Origin: Pseudoruegeria sp. SK021
Lineage (GTDB): Bacteria; Pseudomonadota; Alphaproteobacteria; Rhodobacterales; Rhodobacteraceae
Reading direction: 5' to 3'
NCBI RefSeq assembly: GCF_002119405.1
Contig: NZ_MTBG01000023.1
Coordinates: forward strand, 1 to 56,501
DNA length: 56,501 nt
Made by a program: the position numbers and the translations under genes. The notes under the pieces were generated by a model. It did no database searches, was not told the origin of the DNA, and worked only from the letters and a program-made list of their open reading frames with translations. This document shows, in pieces, positions 44,672 through 53,195 of the stretch. The first letter of the stretch is position 1. Every line of letters starts with the position of its first letter.

Positions 44672-45904
44672 TTACTTGGCGGCGCTGCGCGGGCCACGGA
44701 AGCTGAGCCAGATCAAAGCGCCGCCAGCCAGCGTTAGGAACGGGATCATCGCGATGTTGACCGCGCTCCAGCCGGCGACAACGCTGCCGCTGGAACAGTT
44801 CATCAAGCCACCCGAGGCCAGCGACGCAACGGTGACGCAGCCAAAAACCACCAGATCGTTTAAGCCTTGGACCCGGCCACGTTCCTCAGGCCGGTGCGCC
44901 GAGGCCAGTAACGAGGTTGCGCCGATAAAGCCGAAATTCCAGCCGATACCGAGCAGGATCAGGGCGACGAAGAAATGCTCCAACTCGACACCGCTGAGGG
45001 CGACGGCCCCCGCGGCTGCGAGAATGGCCAGACCCAGCGCCATGATCCGGGTGGTGCCAAACCGCGCGATCAGGTGGCCGGTGAAGAACGAGGGAACTGT
45101 CATGGCCAGCACATGCGCCGTGACCACATCTGCGGCTGAGCCGTTCGAGAAGCCGCAGCCGACGACCGCCAGCGGGGTCGAGGTCATCACCAAGTTCATC
45201 AGCGCGTAGGAAACCATGCCGCAGATCATCGCAACCGCAATGGTCGGATCGCGCAGCAATTCGCGCCGGGTCCGGGCTTTGGCGGCGTCGGCGCTTGGCG
45301 GCAAGGGGGTGGGGATGTCGAGCAGGAAAAACAGGCTCATACCCACGAGGTTGATCGCCGCTGCCGCAAGGTATGAGCCGACGAAGGGCACCACCATGGC
45401 ATCTGCGGTCAGCTTGACCAGTTGTGGGCCGATAATGGCGGCCACCAAGCCGCCTGCCAGAACATAGCTGATCGCTTTTGGCTGGAAGGCGTCGCTGGCG
45501 GTATCGGCGGCGGCAAAGCGGTAAAAGCCCTGCGCCGACATATAAATGCCGGTTAGGTAGCTGCCCAAAAGGAACAGCGGAAACGATCCGAGAACCAATC
45601 CCGCAGCCGCGATCAACGCCCCCAGCATCCCGCCAGTGGCACCAATGACAAAGCCGGTGCGGCGTCCCCAGCGCTGCATGACGGCACTTAGCCACGGGGC
45701 AGTGGTCATGGACCCGAAGACGATCATCGAGATCGGCAGGGTCGCAAGGCAGGGGTTGGGGGCCAGCATCTGTCCGGCCAGACCGCCCATCACGAAGATC
45801 AGGGGCATCTGGGCGCCGAGCAACGCCTGACAGGCCACCAGCACGGCGACATTGCGTTTCGCGCGGCGGGCATCGGGCGGGGGTATGTCACTGATCGCGG
45901 TCAT
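44672..45904 (-). CDS. Major facilitator superfamily transporter
   Basis: 410 residues with twelve predicted membrane segments. The MFS A-loop equivalent is WLSAVMQRWGRRTGFV after helix 2. A longer cytoplasmic loop separates the halves (PTPLPPSADAAKARTRRELL, about 205-225). Substrate unknown. Its ATG overlaps the cobB stop by four bases, so it is co-transcribed with cobalamin genes, but that does not prove a link. It ends 13 bases from the convergent cimA-operon gene. Confidence 0.88.
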   Translation of the reverse strand: MTAISDIPPPDARRAKRNVAVLVACQALLGAQMPLIFVMGGLAGQMLAPNPCLATLPISMIVFGSMTTAPWLSAVMQRWGRRTGFVIGATGGMLGALIAAAGLVLGSFPLFLLGSYLTGIYMSAQGFYRFAAADTASDAFQPKAISYVLAGGLVAAIIGPQLVKLTADAMVVPFVGSYLAAAAINLVGMSLFFLLDIPTPLPPSADAAKARTRRELLRDPTIAVAMICGMVSYALMNLVMTSTPLAVVGCGFSNGSAADVVTAHVLAMTVPSFFTGHLIARFGTTRIMALGLAILAAAGAVALSGVELEHFFVALILLGIGWNFGFIGATSLLASAHRPEERGRVQGLNDLVVFGCVTVASLASGGLMNCSSGSVVAGWSAVNIAMIPFLTLAGGALIWLSFRGPRSAAK

Positions 45905-47235
45905 GATTTGCTGTCTACGCCGGGTTCTGTTGCGTGGAAAGAGGCCGCAGTGGCGCAGTCGATCACATGGGCAAAAGACCCCATGACCCGTCGATCACGC
46001 AGACCCATGTCGGGCAGGGTTGCCCCGGTTGCGTCCCACGCGGAAAACAGCGGCGTCCCTTGGGCCAGCATTGTCGTGGCGTAGTGAAATTCATGGCCAG
46101 TCCAGTGTCCCTGCAACGGCCCCGCATCGCAGCGAAGGTGGCGGTAGCCTAAATGCAGTTTCCGGGCGGCAAAGCTGGTCTCAAGGTTCAGCAGTCCGGC
46201 CATTCGATGCCGGGTGCCGTTTGCGTCGATCAGCCCATGTCCTAGCGTCATATACCCGCCGCATTCGCCGTAGATGATGCTGCCGGCCGATGCGGCATGG
46301 CGCAGGCTCGACAAGAACCGCTCTGCTGCGGCCAACGGGCCGGCGTGAAGTTCGGGGTAGCCGCCGGGAAGAAAGACAAACTCGGCCGGGGGAACCGGGT
46401 CATTGGCGAGGGGTGAGAACGGCATCAGACTGGCACCCGCCGCCCGCCAATCGGCCAGAAGATGGGGATAGGCGAAGCCAAAGGCGGTGTCCTGCGCGAT
46501 GGCGATGGTCTGGGCCGGGGGGGGCATCCGTGCGGCGGGGGCCGCTGCCGCAAGGGGGGCGGCTAGCGCGGTGATCTGGTCAAGGTCCAGATGCGCGGCG
46601 ACCTGATCCGCCGCAAGATCAAGAAACCGGGCGATGTCCGGGCGTTCGGTGGCCTGTACCAGCCCCAGATGGCGCGACGGGGTGGCCAGATCGGGCAGGC
46701 GCGGCAAGGCCCCCAGAACCGGCAGGCCGAGGGGGGCAAGGGCGCGGCGCAGCATGGCGTCGTGGCGCGGGCTACCCACACGGTTCAGGATGACCCCTGC
46801 GATCTGGACTGTGGGATCAAACCGGGCGAACCCGGCGACCAGCGGCGCGACAGATTGCGCCATGCGGGCGGCATCGACAATCAGCAGCACAGGCAGGCGA
46901 AGGTGTCGCGCCAGATCCGCCGTCGCGCCGCGCCCATCGGGAGGCGCGCCATCAAACAGCCCCATCGCCCCTTCGATCACCAACAGGCCGGGACCGGCAG
47001 CAAGGGCAGACAGACGCGCGGGCGACATCGCCCAAGCGTCGAGGTTGAGGCAAGGGGCAGCGGACGCTGCTTCCAGAAAGCGGGGATCGATATAGTCTGG
47101 GCCGCTTTTGGCACCGCGCACGTCCAGACCGCGCCGCGCCAGCGCCCGCAGCAGCCCCAAGGTGACCGTGGTCTTGCCGCTGCCCGATGACGGCGCGGCA
47201 AGGATCAGGCCGCGGCCCACATCCGCCGGTTTCAT
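45901..47235 (-). CDS. cobB: Cobyrinate/hydrogenobyrinate a,c-diamide synthase
   Basis: 444 residues. N-terminal P-loop APSSGSGKTTVTLGLLRAL, then AKSGPDYIDPRFL, ESAMGLFDG-like IEGAMGLFDGAPPDGR. The C-terminal triad-type glutamine amidotransferase has Cys in IIYGECGGYMTLG and a His in GHEFHYATT. It amidates the a and c side chains of the corrin with ATP and glutamine. CobB and CbiA cannot be told apart from sequence alone. The gene overlaps cobA by four bases. Confidence 0.92.
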   Translation of the reverse strand: MKPADVGRGLILAAPSSGSGKTTVTLGLLRALARRGLDVRGAKSGPDYIDPRFLEAASAAPCLNLDAWAMSPARLSALAAGPGLLVIEGAMGLFDGAPPDGRGATADLARHLRLPVLLIVDAARMAQSVAPLVAGFARFDPTVQIAGVILNRVGSPRHDAMLRRALAPLGLPVLGALPRLPDLATPSRHLGLVQATERPDIARFLDLAADQVAAHLDLDQITALAAPLAAAAPAARMPPPAQTIAIAQDTAFGFAYPHLLADWRAAGASLMPFSPLANDPVPPAEFVFLPGGYPELHAGPLAAAERFLSSLRHAASAGSIIYGECGGYMTLGHGLIDANGTRHRMAGLLNLETSFAARKLHLGYRHLRCDAGPLQGHWTGHEFHYATTMLAQGTPLFSAWDATGATLPDMGLRDRRVMGSFAHVIDCATAASFHATEPGVDSKS

Positions 47236-48101
47236 GGCGTTTCAGCCGGGCGTCCACGCCCAAGGGGGTCGGGGTCGCGCGGGGCCAGTCCCGCAGCCAG
47301 ACCTTGCCAATCCAGCGCTTGGCGCAGGGTCACTGCCCGTCCGACACAGATCACGGCGGGGGGCTCTATGCCCGAGGCGGCAATGTCGGCTTCGGCCCGG
47401 GCCAGCGTTGTCTCCAGCACAAACTGATCGGGGGTCGTGGCAGAGACCACCACCCCGACCGGATCGTTCGGATCCCGCCCGCCCGCAATCAGTTGTGCCG
47501 CGATCCGGCCAATATGCTTCATGCCCATATAGATCACGATGATCTGAGCGGCGCGGGCCAGCGCGGGCCAGTCCAGCGCGCTGGGGGTTTCGCCGGTCTG
47601 GTCATGCCCGGTGACGAAGGCGACGCTTTGATTGACGTCGCGATGTGTGACGGGAATGCCGGCATAGGCCAGCCCGCCGATGCCGGCGGTAATGCCGGGC
47701 ACGATCCGAATCGGGACGCCTTGCTGGATCAGGGTCTGCGCCTCTTCGCCGCCGCGTCCAAAGACGAACGGATCGCCGCCCTTTAGGCGCAGGACACGCT
47801 TGCCTTCGCGGCTAAGCGCCACCAGCTTGAGGGAAATGTCGCGTTGTTGCGGCGAGGGCTTGCCGCCGCGTTTTCCAGCATAAATCCGCTCGGCGTCGGG
47901 CCGGGCCCATGTCAGCAGGTCGGTATTGACCAAGGCGTCGTGGACAATGACGTCGGCCTGCCGCAGGGCGTTCAATCCGTGCAAGGTCAGCAAGCCGGGA
48001 TCACCGGGGCCAGCGCCGCAAAGCCAGACCCAACCGGGCAGCAGCTCGGGCCAGTCACAGTCAGGAAGCGTCGGAGCGGAGAGGGGGGCTGATTCGTCCA
48101 T
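47232..48101 (-). CDS. cobA: Uroporphyrinogen-III C-methyltransferase
   Basis: 289 residues from ATG 48101 (AAGGGGG immediately upstream). SUMT motifs: CGAGPGDPGLLT, VIVHDALV, LKGGDPFVFGRGGEE and VVPGITAGIGGLAYAGIPVTHR. It methylates uroporphyrinogen III at C2 and C7 to precorrin-2, the branch point to cobalamin and siroheme. There is no CysG-type oxidase/ferrochelatase extension. First gene of a minus-strand cobA-cobB-MFS operon, divergent from cbiD by about 105 bases. Confidence 0.94.
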   Translation of the reverse strand: MDESAPLSAPTLPDCDWPELLPGWVWLCGAGPGDPGLLTLHGLNALRQADVIVHDALVNTDLLTWARPDAERIYAGKRGGKPSPQQRDISLKLVALSREGKRVLRLKGGDPFVFGRGGEEAQTLIQQGVPIRIVPGITAGIGGLAYAGIPVTHRDVNQSVAFVTGHDQTGETPSALDWPALARAAQIIVIYMGMKHIGRIAAQLIAGGRDPNDPVGVVVSATTPDQFVLETTLARAEADIAASGIEPPAVICVGRAVTLRQALDWQGLAAGLAPRDPDPLGRGRPAETP

Positions 48102-48205
48102 CCCCCTTCTATGCCGCCATTCCACCGCAGGAAAAAGTGCTGCTGCACGCGGGCGCGGGGCAGGGCCGTCATTGCGCGTGCCCGGGGCAGGTCTATAGTC
48201 GTGCC

Positions 48206-49264
48206 ATGACAACCGCTGATCTTCCTGTGTTGCGCCGTGGCTGGACCACTGGCGCCTGTGCCACCGCCGCCGCCAAAGGTGCGCTGCTGCGGCTGTGGGG
48301 CGGGACGTTCCCGGCCGAGGTGGGTCTGATCTTGCCGCGCGGCGAGACCCCGGTCTGGCCATTGGTTGACATGGCCGCTGGGCCCGATTGGGCGGAATGC
48401 GGCGTGATTAAGGATGCCGGGGATGATCCGGACGTGACCCACGGGGCGCTGATCCGGGTCCGGGCGCGAGCGGCGGGAACCGGCGTCACCTTTCGCGCCG
48501 GTGACGGGGTCGGGACCGTGACCTTGCCGGGACTACCGGTCCCGGTGGGTGAGCCCGCGATCAACCCGGTGCCGCGCCGGATGATGACGGAGATGGTGGC
48601 CGAACTGGCACAGCGATTTGGCCGGGTGCCGGATATCGAACTGACGGTCAGCATCCCCGGGGGGGCTGCACTGGCGGAAAAGACATGGAACCCGCGGCTG
48701 GGGATCGAAGGTGGCCTGTCGATCTTGGGGACGACCGGAGTGGTTCGGCCCTTTTCCTGCGCGGCGTGGATCGCCTCGATCCATCGCGGGATTGACGTGG
48801 CGGTTGCCAATGGCTTGCCGCATGTGGCGGGCTGCACTGGCGCCACCAGTGAAACAGCGGTGCAGCGGCTGTATGGCTTGCCGGATCATGCCATGCTGGA
48901 CATGGGGGATTTTGCGGGCGGGTTGATAAAATACTTGGCGCGTCACCCGGTGGCGCGACTGACCATTGGCGGCGGCTTTGCCAAGCTGACCAAGCTGGCG
49001 CAGGGGGCGCGGGATCTGCATTCTAAACGTGGTCAGGTGGATTTCGCCGCCTTGTCCGCGCTTTCGGTGGCGGCGGGGCTTCCCTCTGTTGCCGATGCAA
49101 ACACAGCCATGGAAGCGTTGCAACGCGCTGGGCCGCCTCTTGCCGGGCTAGTGGCCAAGGAGGCGTGCCAAGCGGTGGGCGAACTGCTTCGGGATGCGCC
49201 GGTGACAGTAGACGTGGTGGTTGTTGACCGGGCTGGGGCCATTGTGGGGCGCGCGGGCGGATGA
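48206..49264 (+). CDS. cbiD: Precorrin-5B (C1)-methyltransferase-type protein CbiD
   Basis: 352 residues from ATG 48206; longer frames upstream lie in the divergent promoter. CbiD markers: RRGWTTGACATAAAKGAL, PRRMMTEMVAEL, SIPGGAALAEKTWNPRLGIEGGLSILGTTG and FAGGLIKYLARH. It adds the C1 methyl after the acetaldehyde group is lost. In the classical aerobic route CobF performs this step, so a CbiD here beside CobK suggests a mixed set. It overlaps cobK by four bases. Confidence 0.92.
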   Translation: MTTADLPVLRRGWTTGACATAAAKGALLRLWGGTFPAEVGLILPRGETPVWPLVDMAAGPDWAECGVIKDAGDDPDVTHGALIRVRARAAGTGVTFRAGDGVGTVTLPGLPVPVGEPAINPVPRRMMTEMVAELAQRFGRVPDIELTVSIPGGAALAEKTWNPRLGIEGGLSILGTTGVVRPFSCAAWIASIHRGIDVAVANGLPHVAGCTGATSETAVQRLYGLPDHAMLDMGDFAGGLIKYLARHPVARLTIGGGFAKLTKLAQGARDLHSKRGQVDFAALSALSVAAGLPSVADANTAMEALQRAGPPLAGLVAKEACQAVGELLRDAPVTVDVVVVDRAGAIVGRAGG

Positions 49265-49995
49265 CGACGGTGCTGTTACTGGCGGGCACTGCCGAGGCCC
49301 GGATGCTGGCCGCAGCGATGGCCGACATGCCAGGCGTGCGCGGGATCGCGTCGCTTGCGGGCGCCACACGGCACCCTGAGCCGCTGGCGCTGCCGACCCG
49401 GATCGGTGGCTTCGGCGGCGATGCGGGATTTGCCGCGTTTTTGGACGCGCAGGGCATTGATGCAGTGCTGGACGCGACGCACCCGTTCGCGGCCCGCATC
49501 TCGGCCCGCAGTTGGGCGATCTGCCGGGATCGCGGGCTACCCTATCTGCAAGTGCTGCGCCCGGCCTGGCATCCGGGACTGGGCGACCGTTGGACGATGA
49601 TCGCGGACGAGGCCGAGGCGACACGCCACATTCGCCGCCCGGCCACGGTTTTTCTGGCCACGGGCCGGCAGACATTGGCGCATTTCGCGGCCCTGTCAGA
49701 CTGCCGGTTGTACTGCCGCCAGATCGATGCGCCCGAGGTGCCGTTTCCTTTTGCCAATGGCGCGTTTCTGATCGGCCGGCCCCCGTTTTCGGTGCCGGAT
49801 GAGGCGGCGTTGTTTTCACGGCTGAAGATTGACTGGCTGGTAGTCAAAAATGCTGGCGGTCAGCCCAGCCGTTCAAAGCTGGATGCGGCGCGGCAGATTG
49901 GCCTGCCGGTTCTGATGATCGCGCGTCCATCGGCGACCGGGGCACCAGAGGTGGAGACGGTGGCGGCGGCCTTACAGTGGCTCAGGCAGAGGTGA
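49261..49995 (+). CDS. cobK: Precorrin-6A reductase
   Basis: 244 residues, ATGA overlap with cbiD. Markers: VLLLAGTAEARMLA at the start, VLDATHPFAARISARSW, and the C-terminal GRPPFSV and VVKNAGG segments common to CobK/CbiJ. It reduces precorrin-6A with NADPH. The stop overlaps the start of the glycosylase gene by one base, so a DNA repair gene is translated from the cobalamin transcript. Confidence 0.9.
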   Translation: MTTVLLLAGTAEARMLAAAMADMPGVRGIASLAGATRHPEPLALPTRIGGFGGDAGFAAFLDAQGIDAVLDATHPFAARISARSWAICRDRGLPYLQVLRPAWHPGLGDRWTMIADEAEATRHIRRPATVFLATGRQTLAHFAALSDCRLYCRQIDAPEVPFPFANGAFLIGRPPFSVPDEAALFSRLKIDWLVVKNAGGQPSRSKLDAARQIGLPVLMIARPSATGAPEVETVAAALQWLRQR

Positions 49996-50624
49996 TGACC
50001 GAACGGACCATCACGACACCGGCCTGTGTGGCCGAGGGGGCGGCGTATTTGGCCGTGATCGAGCCGCGGTTTGCGGCGGCCCTGCGCCTGACCGGTCCCT
50101 TGCCGTTGCGCCGCCGTCCCGACGGATTTGAGCAGCTTCTGAGTGCCATTATCAGCCAGCAGGTTTCGGTCGCATCGGCGGCGGCCATTTGGGGGCGGAT
50201 GGGCGTGGCGCGGCTGACCGGACCGCGCAAGATCCAAGCGGCGAGCGACGATGACCTGCGGGCCTGTGGCCTATCCCGACAAAAGATCCGCTATGCGCGG
50301 GCGCTGGCCGAGGCTCGCCTTGATTATGCGGCCTTGCGCGAGGCGACCAGCGATCAGGTGATCGCAACGCTGGTTCAAGTGCCGGGGATCGGGCGCTGGA
50401 CGGCCGAGGTGTATGCGATGCTGTCCCTTGGCCGGGCGGATGTGTTTTGCCCCGGGGACTTGGCCCTGCAAGAGGCCGCGCGGAGCCTGTTCGCCTTGGA
50501 CGCACGCCCGACCGAGGCCGCCCTGCGCGCCCGGGCCGCGGCTTGGGCACCATGGCGGGCGGTTGCGGCCCGTCTGCTCTGGGCCTACTACCGGGTCGAC
50601 AAGGAACGGGAAGGGATCAGATGA
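49995..50624 (+). CDS. DNA-3-methyladenine glycosylase (AlkA-type, HhH-GPD)
   Basis: 209 residues from ATG 49995, overlapping the cobK stop by one base; AGAGGTG lies just before it. The HhH-GPD core is visible: LLSAIISQQVSVASAAAIW and the helix-hairpin-helix VPGIGRWTAEVYAMLSLGR, then the catalytic Asp in VFCPGDLALQEA. There is no C-terminal Fe-S cluster, and the length is short as in stand-alone AlkA2-like enzymes. It removes alkylated bases from DNA. Its stop overlaps the following esterase gene. Confidence 0.88.
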   Translation: MTERTITTPACVAEGAAYLAVIEPRFAAALRLTGPLPLRRRPDGFEQLLSAIISQQVSVASAAAIWGRMGVARLTGPRKIQAASDDDLRACGLSRQKIRYARALAEARLDYAALREATSDQVIATLVQVPGIGRWTAEVYAMLSLGRADVFCPGDLALQEAARSLFALDARPTEAALRARAAAWAPWRAVAARLLWAYYRVDKEREGIR

Positions 50625-51295
50625 CACGGGCACTGGATTCGCGCAGACGCGCCAGCTTTTCGGGGCAGACCGATTCTGTGGTTGTATTCTTGCACGGCTA
50701 TGGCGCCGATGGGGCCGACCTGTTGGGGCTGGCCGATCAACTTGGCCCGCATTTGCCGGGAACGGTGTTTGTGGCCCCGAATGCCCCGGAAGTTTGCGTT
50801 GGCAACCCGATGGGCTTTCAATGGTTCCCGATCCCATGGATTGACGGGTCCAGCGAAGAAGAATCGATGACCGGAATGCAGGCGGCGGTGGCCGACCTGC
50901 AAGCCTATCTGGATGATATCATCGACGAAGAAGGGATCACGGCGGATCGTCTGATTTTGGTTGGCTTTTCCCAAGGAACGATGATGAGCCTGCACGTCGC
51001 CCCCAGACGGGACGATGAACTGGCCGGTGTGGTTGGATTTTCAGGCCGCCTTCTGGACCCTGAGTCGTTGGAAGACGAGGTGCAGTCGCGCCCCGAGATC
51101 CTGTTGGTGCATGGCGATCAGGATGAGGTGGTGCCGCCGCAATCCTTGCCTGAGGCGGCCAATGCGCTGACAGCAGCCGGATTTCAGGTCTATGTCCACG
51201 TCATGAAGGGCACGGGCCATGGCATTGCGCCGGACGGATTGGGACTGGCACTAGCCTTTATGCGCAATCGTCTTGGGCTGGACGAGGCCGAGTAA
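50621..51295 (+). CDS. Carboxylesterase/phospholipase (alpha/beta hydrolase_2)
   Basis: 224 residues, ATGA overlap with the glycosylase gene. Family markers: VVFLHGYGADGADL, nucleophile elbow LVGFSQGTMMSL, Asp in LLVHGDQDEVVPPQS and His in KGTGHGIAPDG; the triad is complete. It belongs to the bacterial carboxylesterase/acyl-protein-thioesterase-like family and acts in the cytoplasm. Substrate unknown. Confidence 0.89.
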   Translation: MTRALDSRRRASFSGQTDSVVVFLHGYGADGADLLGLADQLGPHLPGTVFVAPNAPEVCVGNPMGFQWFPIPWIDGSSEEESMTGMQAAVADLQAYLDDIIDEEGITADRLILVGFSQGTMMSLHVAPRRDDELAGVVGFSGRLLDPESLEDEVQSRPEILLVHGDQDEVVPPQSLPEAANALTAAGFQVYVHVMKGTGHGIAPDGLGLALAFMRNRLGLDEAE

Positions 51296-51401
51296 AGCGG
51301 CCCGGCATCCTCCCGGGTGTAAAATGCCCGAAAAGTGGTCATATTCGCGTCATATTCCCCCTCTATCCTACCTGTATGGCAGTCCCCGCATCGTGCGGGG
51401 G

Positions 51402-51429
51402 TTGTCAGGCGCAAAACGCCATATATAGT
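51402..51429 (+). promoter_or_regulatory. Sigma-70-type promoter for the HNH gene
   Basis: TTGTCA (51402-51407) and TATAGT (51424-51429) are separated by 16 bases and lie 74-101 bases before the HNH start. The spacer contains GGCG-CAAAA-CGCC. A hairpin CCCCGCA/TGCGGGG (51384-51400) just upstream may end the preceding operon. Confidence 0.6.
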
Positions 51430-51502
51430 TTGAGATATTGCTGGGGCGGGTCGTCTCGCTCTGGGTCCATCACGGACACCAAGGGCAGGGAAGACGTTAC
51501 GC

Positions 51503-52087
51503 ATGAAAGCCGAATTCCGAACGAGTTTTGTCAGAGAGCCACATGGGCTGAAACACCATCCGGCACTGGTGTTGAATGCAGATTATCGGCCTTTATCGTA
51601 TTATCCCCTCTCGCTTTGGCCGTGGCAGGAGGCGATCAAAGCGGCCTATCTGGATCGGGTCGACATTCTGGCCGAATATGATCAGTCCGTCCGCAGCCCG
51701 ACCACCGAGATACGAATACCGTCGGTCGTCGTGCTAAGAGAATACGTTAAACCCCAAAAGCGCGTGGCCTTCACGCGCTTTAATCTTTTTTTGAGAGACG
51801 AGTTTTCCTGCCAATATTGCGGTGAGAAGGGGGATCTGACCTTTGATCACGTCATTCCCCGGGCGCGCGGCGGTGTGACCAGTTGGGAAAACGTCGTGGC
51901 AGCCTGCGGCACCTGCAACCTGCACAAAGGCTCGAAAAGCCTGCGGCAAGCTGGGGTCAGCCTACGCAAGCCGCCACGCCAACCATCGGCCGCGGAACTT
52001 CAGAACATGGGGCGGCGATTTCCACCGAACTTCCTGCACACCAGTTGGATTGATTTTCTGTACTGGGATCAGGAACTGGAAGAATAG
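51503..52087 (+). CDS. HNH-endonuclease-family protein
   Basis: 194 residues. The HNH_5-type domain occupies about 98-150: zinc-binding CQYC (Cys103, Cys106), catalytic DHVIPRARGG (Asp115, His116), WENVVAACGTCNLHKG (Asn130, Cys135, Cys138, His141). The N-terminal part (ALVLNADYRPLSYYPLSLWPW) is characteristic of a widespread bacterial group of unknown role. It is not next to a methylase or phage genes, so restriction or packaging is not suggested. Its own promoter is visible. Function unknown. Confidence 0.9.
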   Translation: MKAEFRTSFVREPHGLKHHPALVLNADYRPLSYYPLSLWPWQEAIKAAYLDRVDILAEYDQSVRSPTTEIRIPSVVVLREYVKPQKRVAFTRFNLFLRDEFSCQYCGEKGDLTFDHVIPRARGGVTSWENVVAACGTCNLHKGSKSLRQAGVSLRKPPRQPSAAELQNMGRRFPPNFLHTSWIDFLYWDQELEE

Positions 52088-52427
52088 CATTGCGGCGCGA
52101 TGACGGTTGAAATGCACCCGTAAAAGTCACCCTACGGGCATTTCTGATGATCCATGTCTCGCATCGGATTTACAGAGATTTTCGGTGCCACTTGTGCTTG
52201 TTCAGATGGCTGATCTCGCGCTCGAAGGTCGGACGTGTGAATGCGCTGCAATCCCGCTTTTTAGCCTCAGAAAGGCAATATCTGCGCCGCCGAGACGCTG
52301 GAAACGGCCCTTCAGTCTCAATCCCACGCAGCTCGCTTTGTTGGACGCAGCCTCGCACAAGTTCTTCATTCTTTTGGGGAAGGTCACGTATCGGCAGGTG
52401 AAGTAGAGCGTCTGTAGTCAGCGGCGA
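52088..52427. other. 340-base stretch without a recognisable gene
   Basis: Short overlapping open frames on both strands (for example 52107-52406 plus, 52170-52358 minus) match no family I know, lack ribosome-binding sites and have codon use unlike neighbouring genes. Base composition looks lower in GC than in the flanking genes. It may be the scar of a degraded gene or simply spacer between the convergent HNH and iron-transport genes. Confidence 0.5.
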
Positions 52428-53195
52428 TCAGACTTGAAATTCCACTGGCGAAGGCCCGTCGACGATCATCATCGGACAGCCGCGGGAACACCGCTCTACG
52501 CGGCTGTCGATGCCGTAAAGCTGACGGATCAAGTCAGGCGTCAGCACTTCGAGGGTCGGCCCGGTCGCGATGATCCGGCCGCCGGCCAAGGCGATCGTCG
52601 TCGTGCAGGACCGCATAACCTGATTCAGATCGTGGACCGCCAGGACGACCACGGCCCCCGTTTCCGCCGCGTATTGCCGCAAAGCCTCGAGGATTTCGAA
52701 CTGCCGATAGAGATCGAGCGCGGAGGTCGGTTCGTCCATCAGCACGACCTTGGGCCGGGTGACCAGCGTTTGGGCGATGGACACGGATTGCCGCTGTCCG
52801 CCCGATAGATCCGGTAATTGCTGTTCGGCCAAGTGGGCAATCCCAAAGCGGTGTAGCACATCGTCCACTGCCGTAAGCTCGCTTGGCGTCAGCCGCCATC
52901 CGCCTTTGCCCTGCTTCAACGCAAGGATGACGGACTCATAGACCGTCAGCGCCGCGGTCATGGCCGTATCTTGTGGCATATAGCGCAGATCGCTTTCCGT
53001 GGCGCCGGAAAGTCGAATGGCGCCAGCGCCGCGCAGTTGCCCGGCGATCCGCCGAAACAAGGTGGACTTCCCGGCGGCGTTCGCCCCCACCAGTGCCGTC
53101 AGCACCCCGCCTTCGATCCATGGGGACGAGGCGTCAGACAGGACCTCGCGTTGACCATAGCGCGCACCAAGCTGTTCCAGCGCCAGTTTTACCAT
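52428..53195 (-). CDS. Iron-chelate-type ABC ATPase (FecE-like)
   Basis: 255 residues from ATG 53195, overlapping the permease stop; a longer upstream frame lies over the permease gene. Walker A GANAAGKST, signature LSGGQRQS, Walker B VVLMDEPTSALD, H-loop AVHDLNQV. The C-terminus RVERCSRGCPMMIVDG has a Cys pair (CSRGC) not usual for FecE. Third gene of the operon after the binding protein and permease. Confidence 0.92.
   Translation of the reverse strand: MVKLALEQLGARYGQREVLSDASSPWIEGGVLTALVGANAAGKSTLFRRIAGQLRGAGAIRLSGATESDLRYMPQDTAMTAALTVYESVILALKQGKGGWRLTPSELTAVDDVLHRFGIAHLAEQQLPDLSGGQRQSVSIAQTLVTRPKVVLMDEPTSALDLYRQFEILEALRQYAAETGAVVVLAVHDLNQVMRSCTTTIALAGGRIIATGPTLEVLTPDLIRQLYGIDSRVERCSRGCPMMIVDGPSPVEFQV

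Noticed and set aside
51503-52087. HNH protein as part of a defence or phage system
   Set aside because: No methylase, helicase, phage or other defence genes are adjacent, and the protein belongs to a widespread group found in ordinary chromosomal settings.
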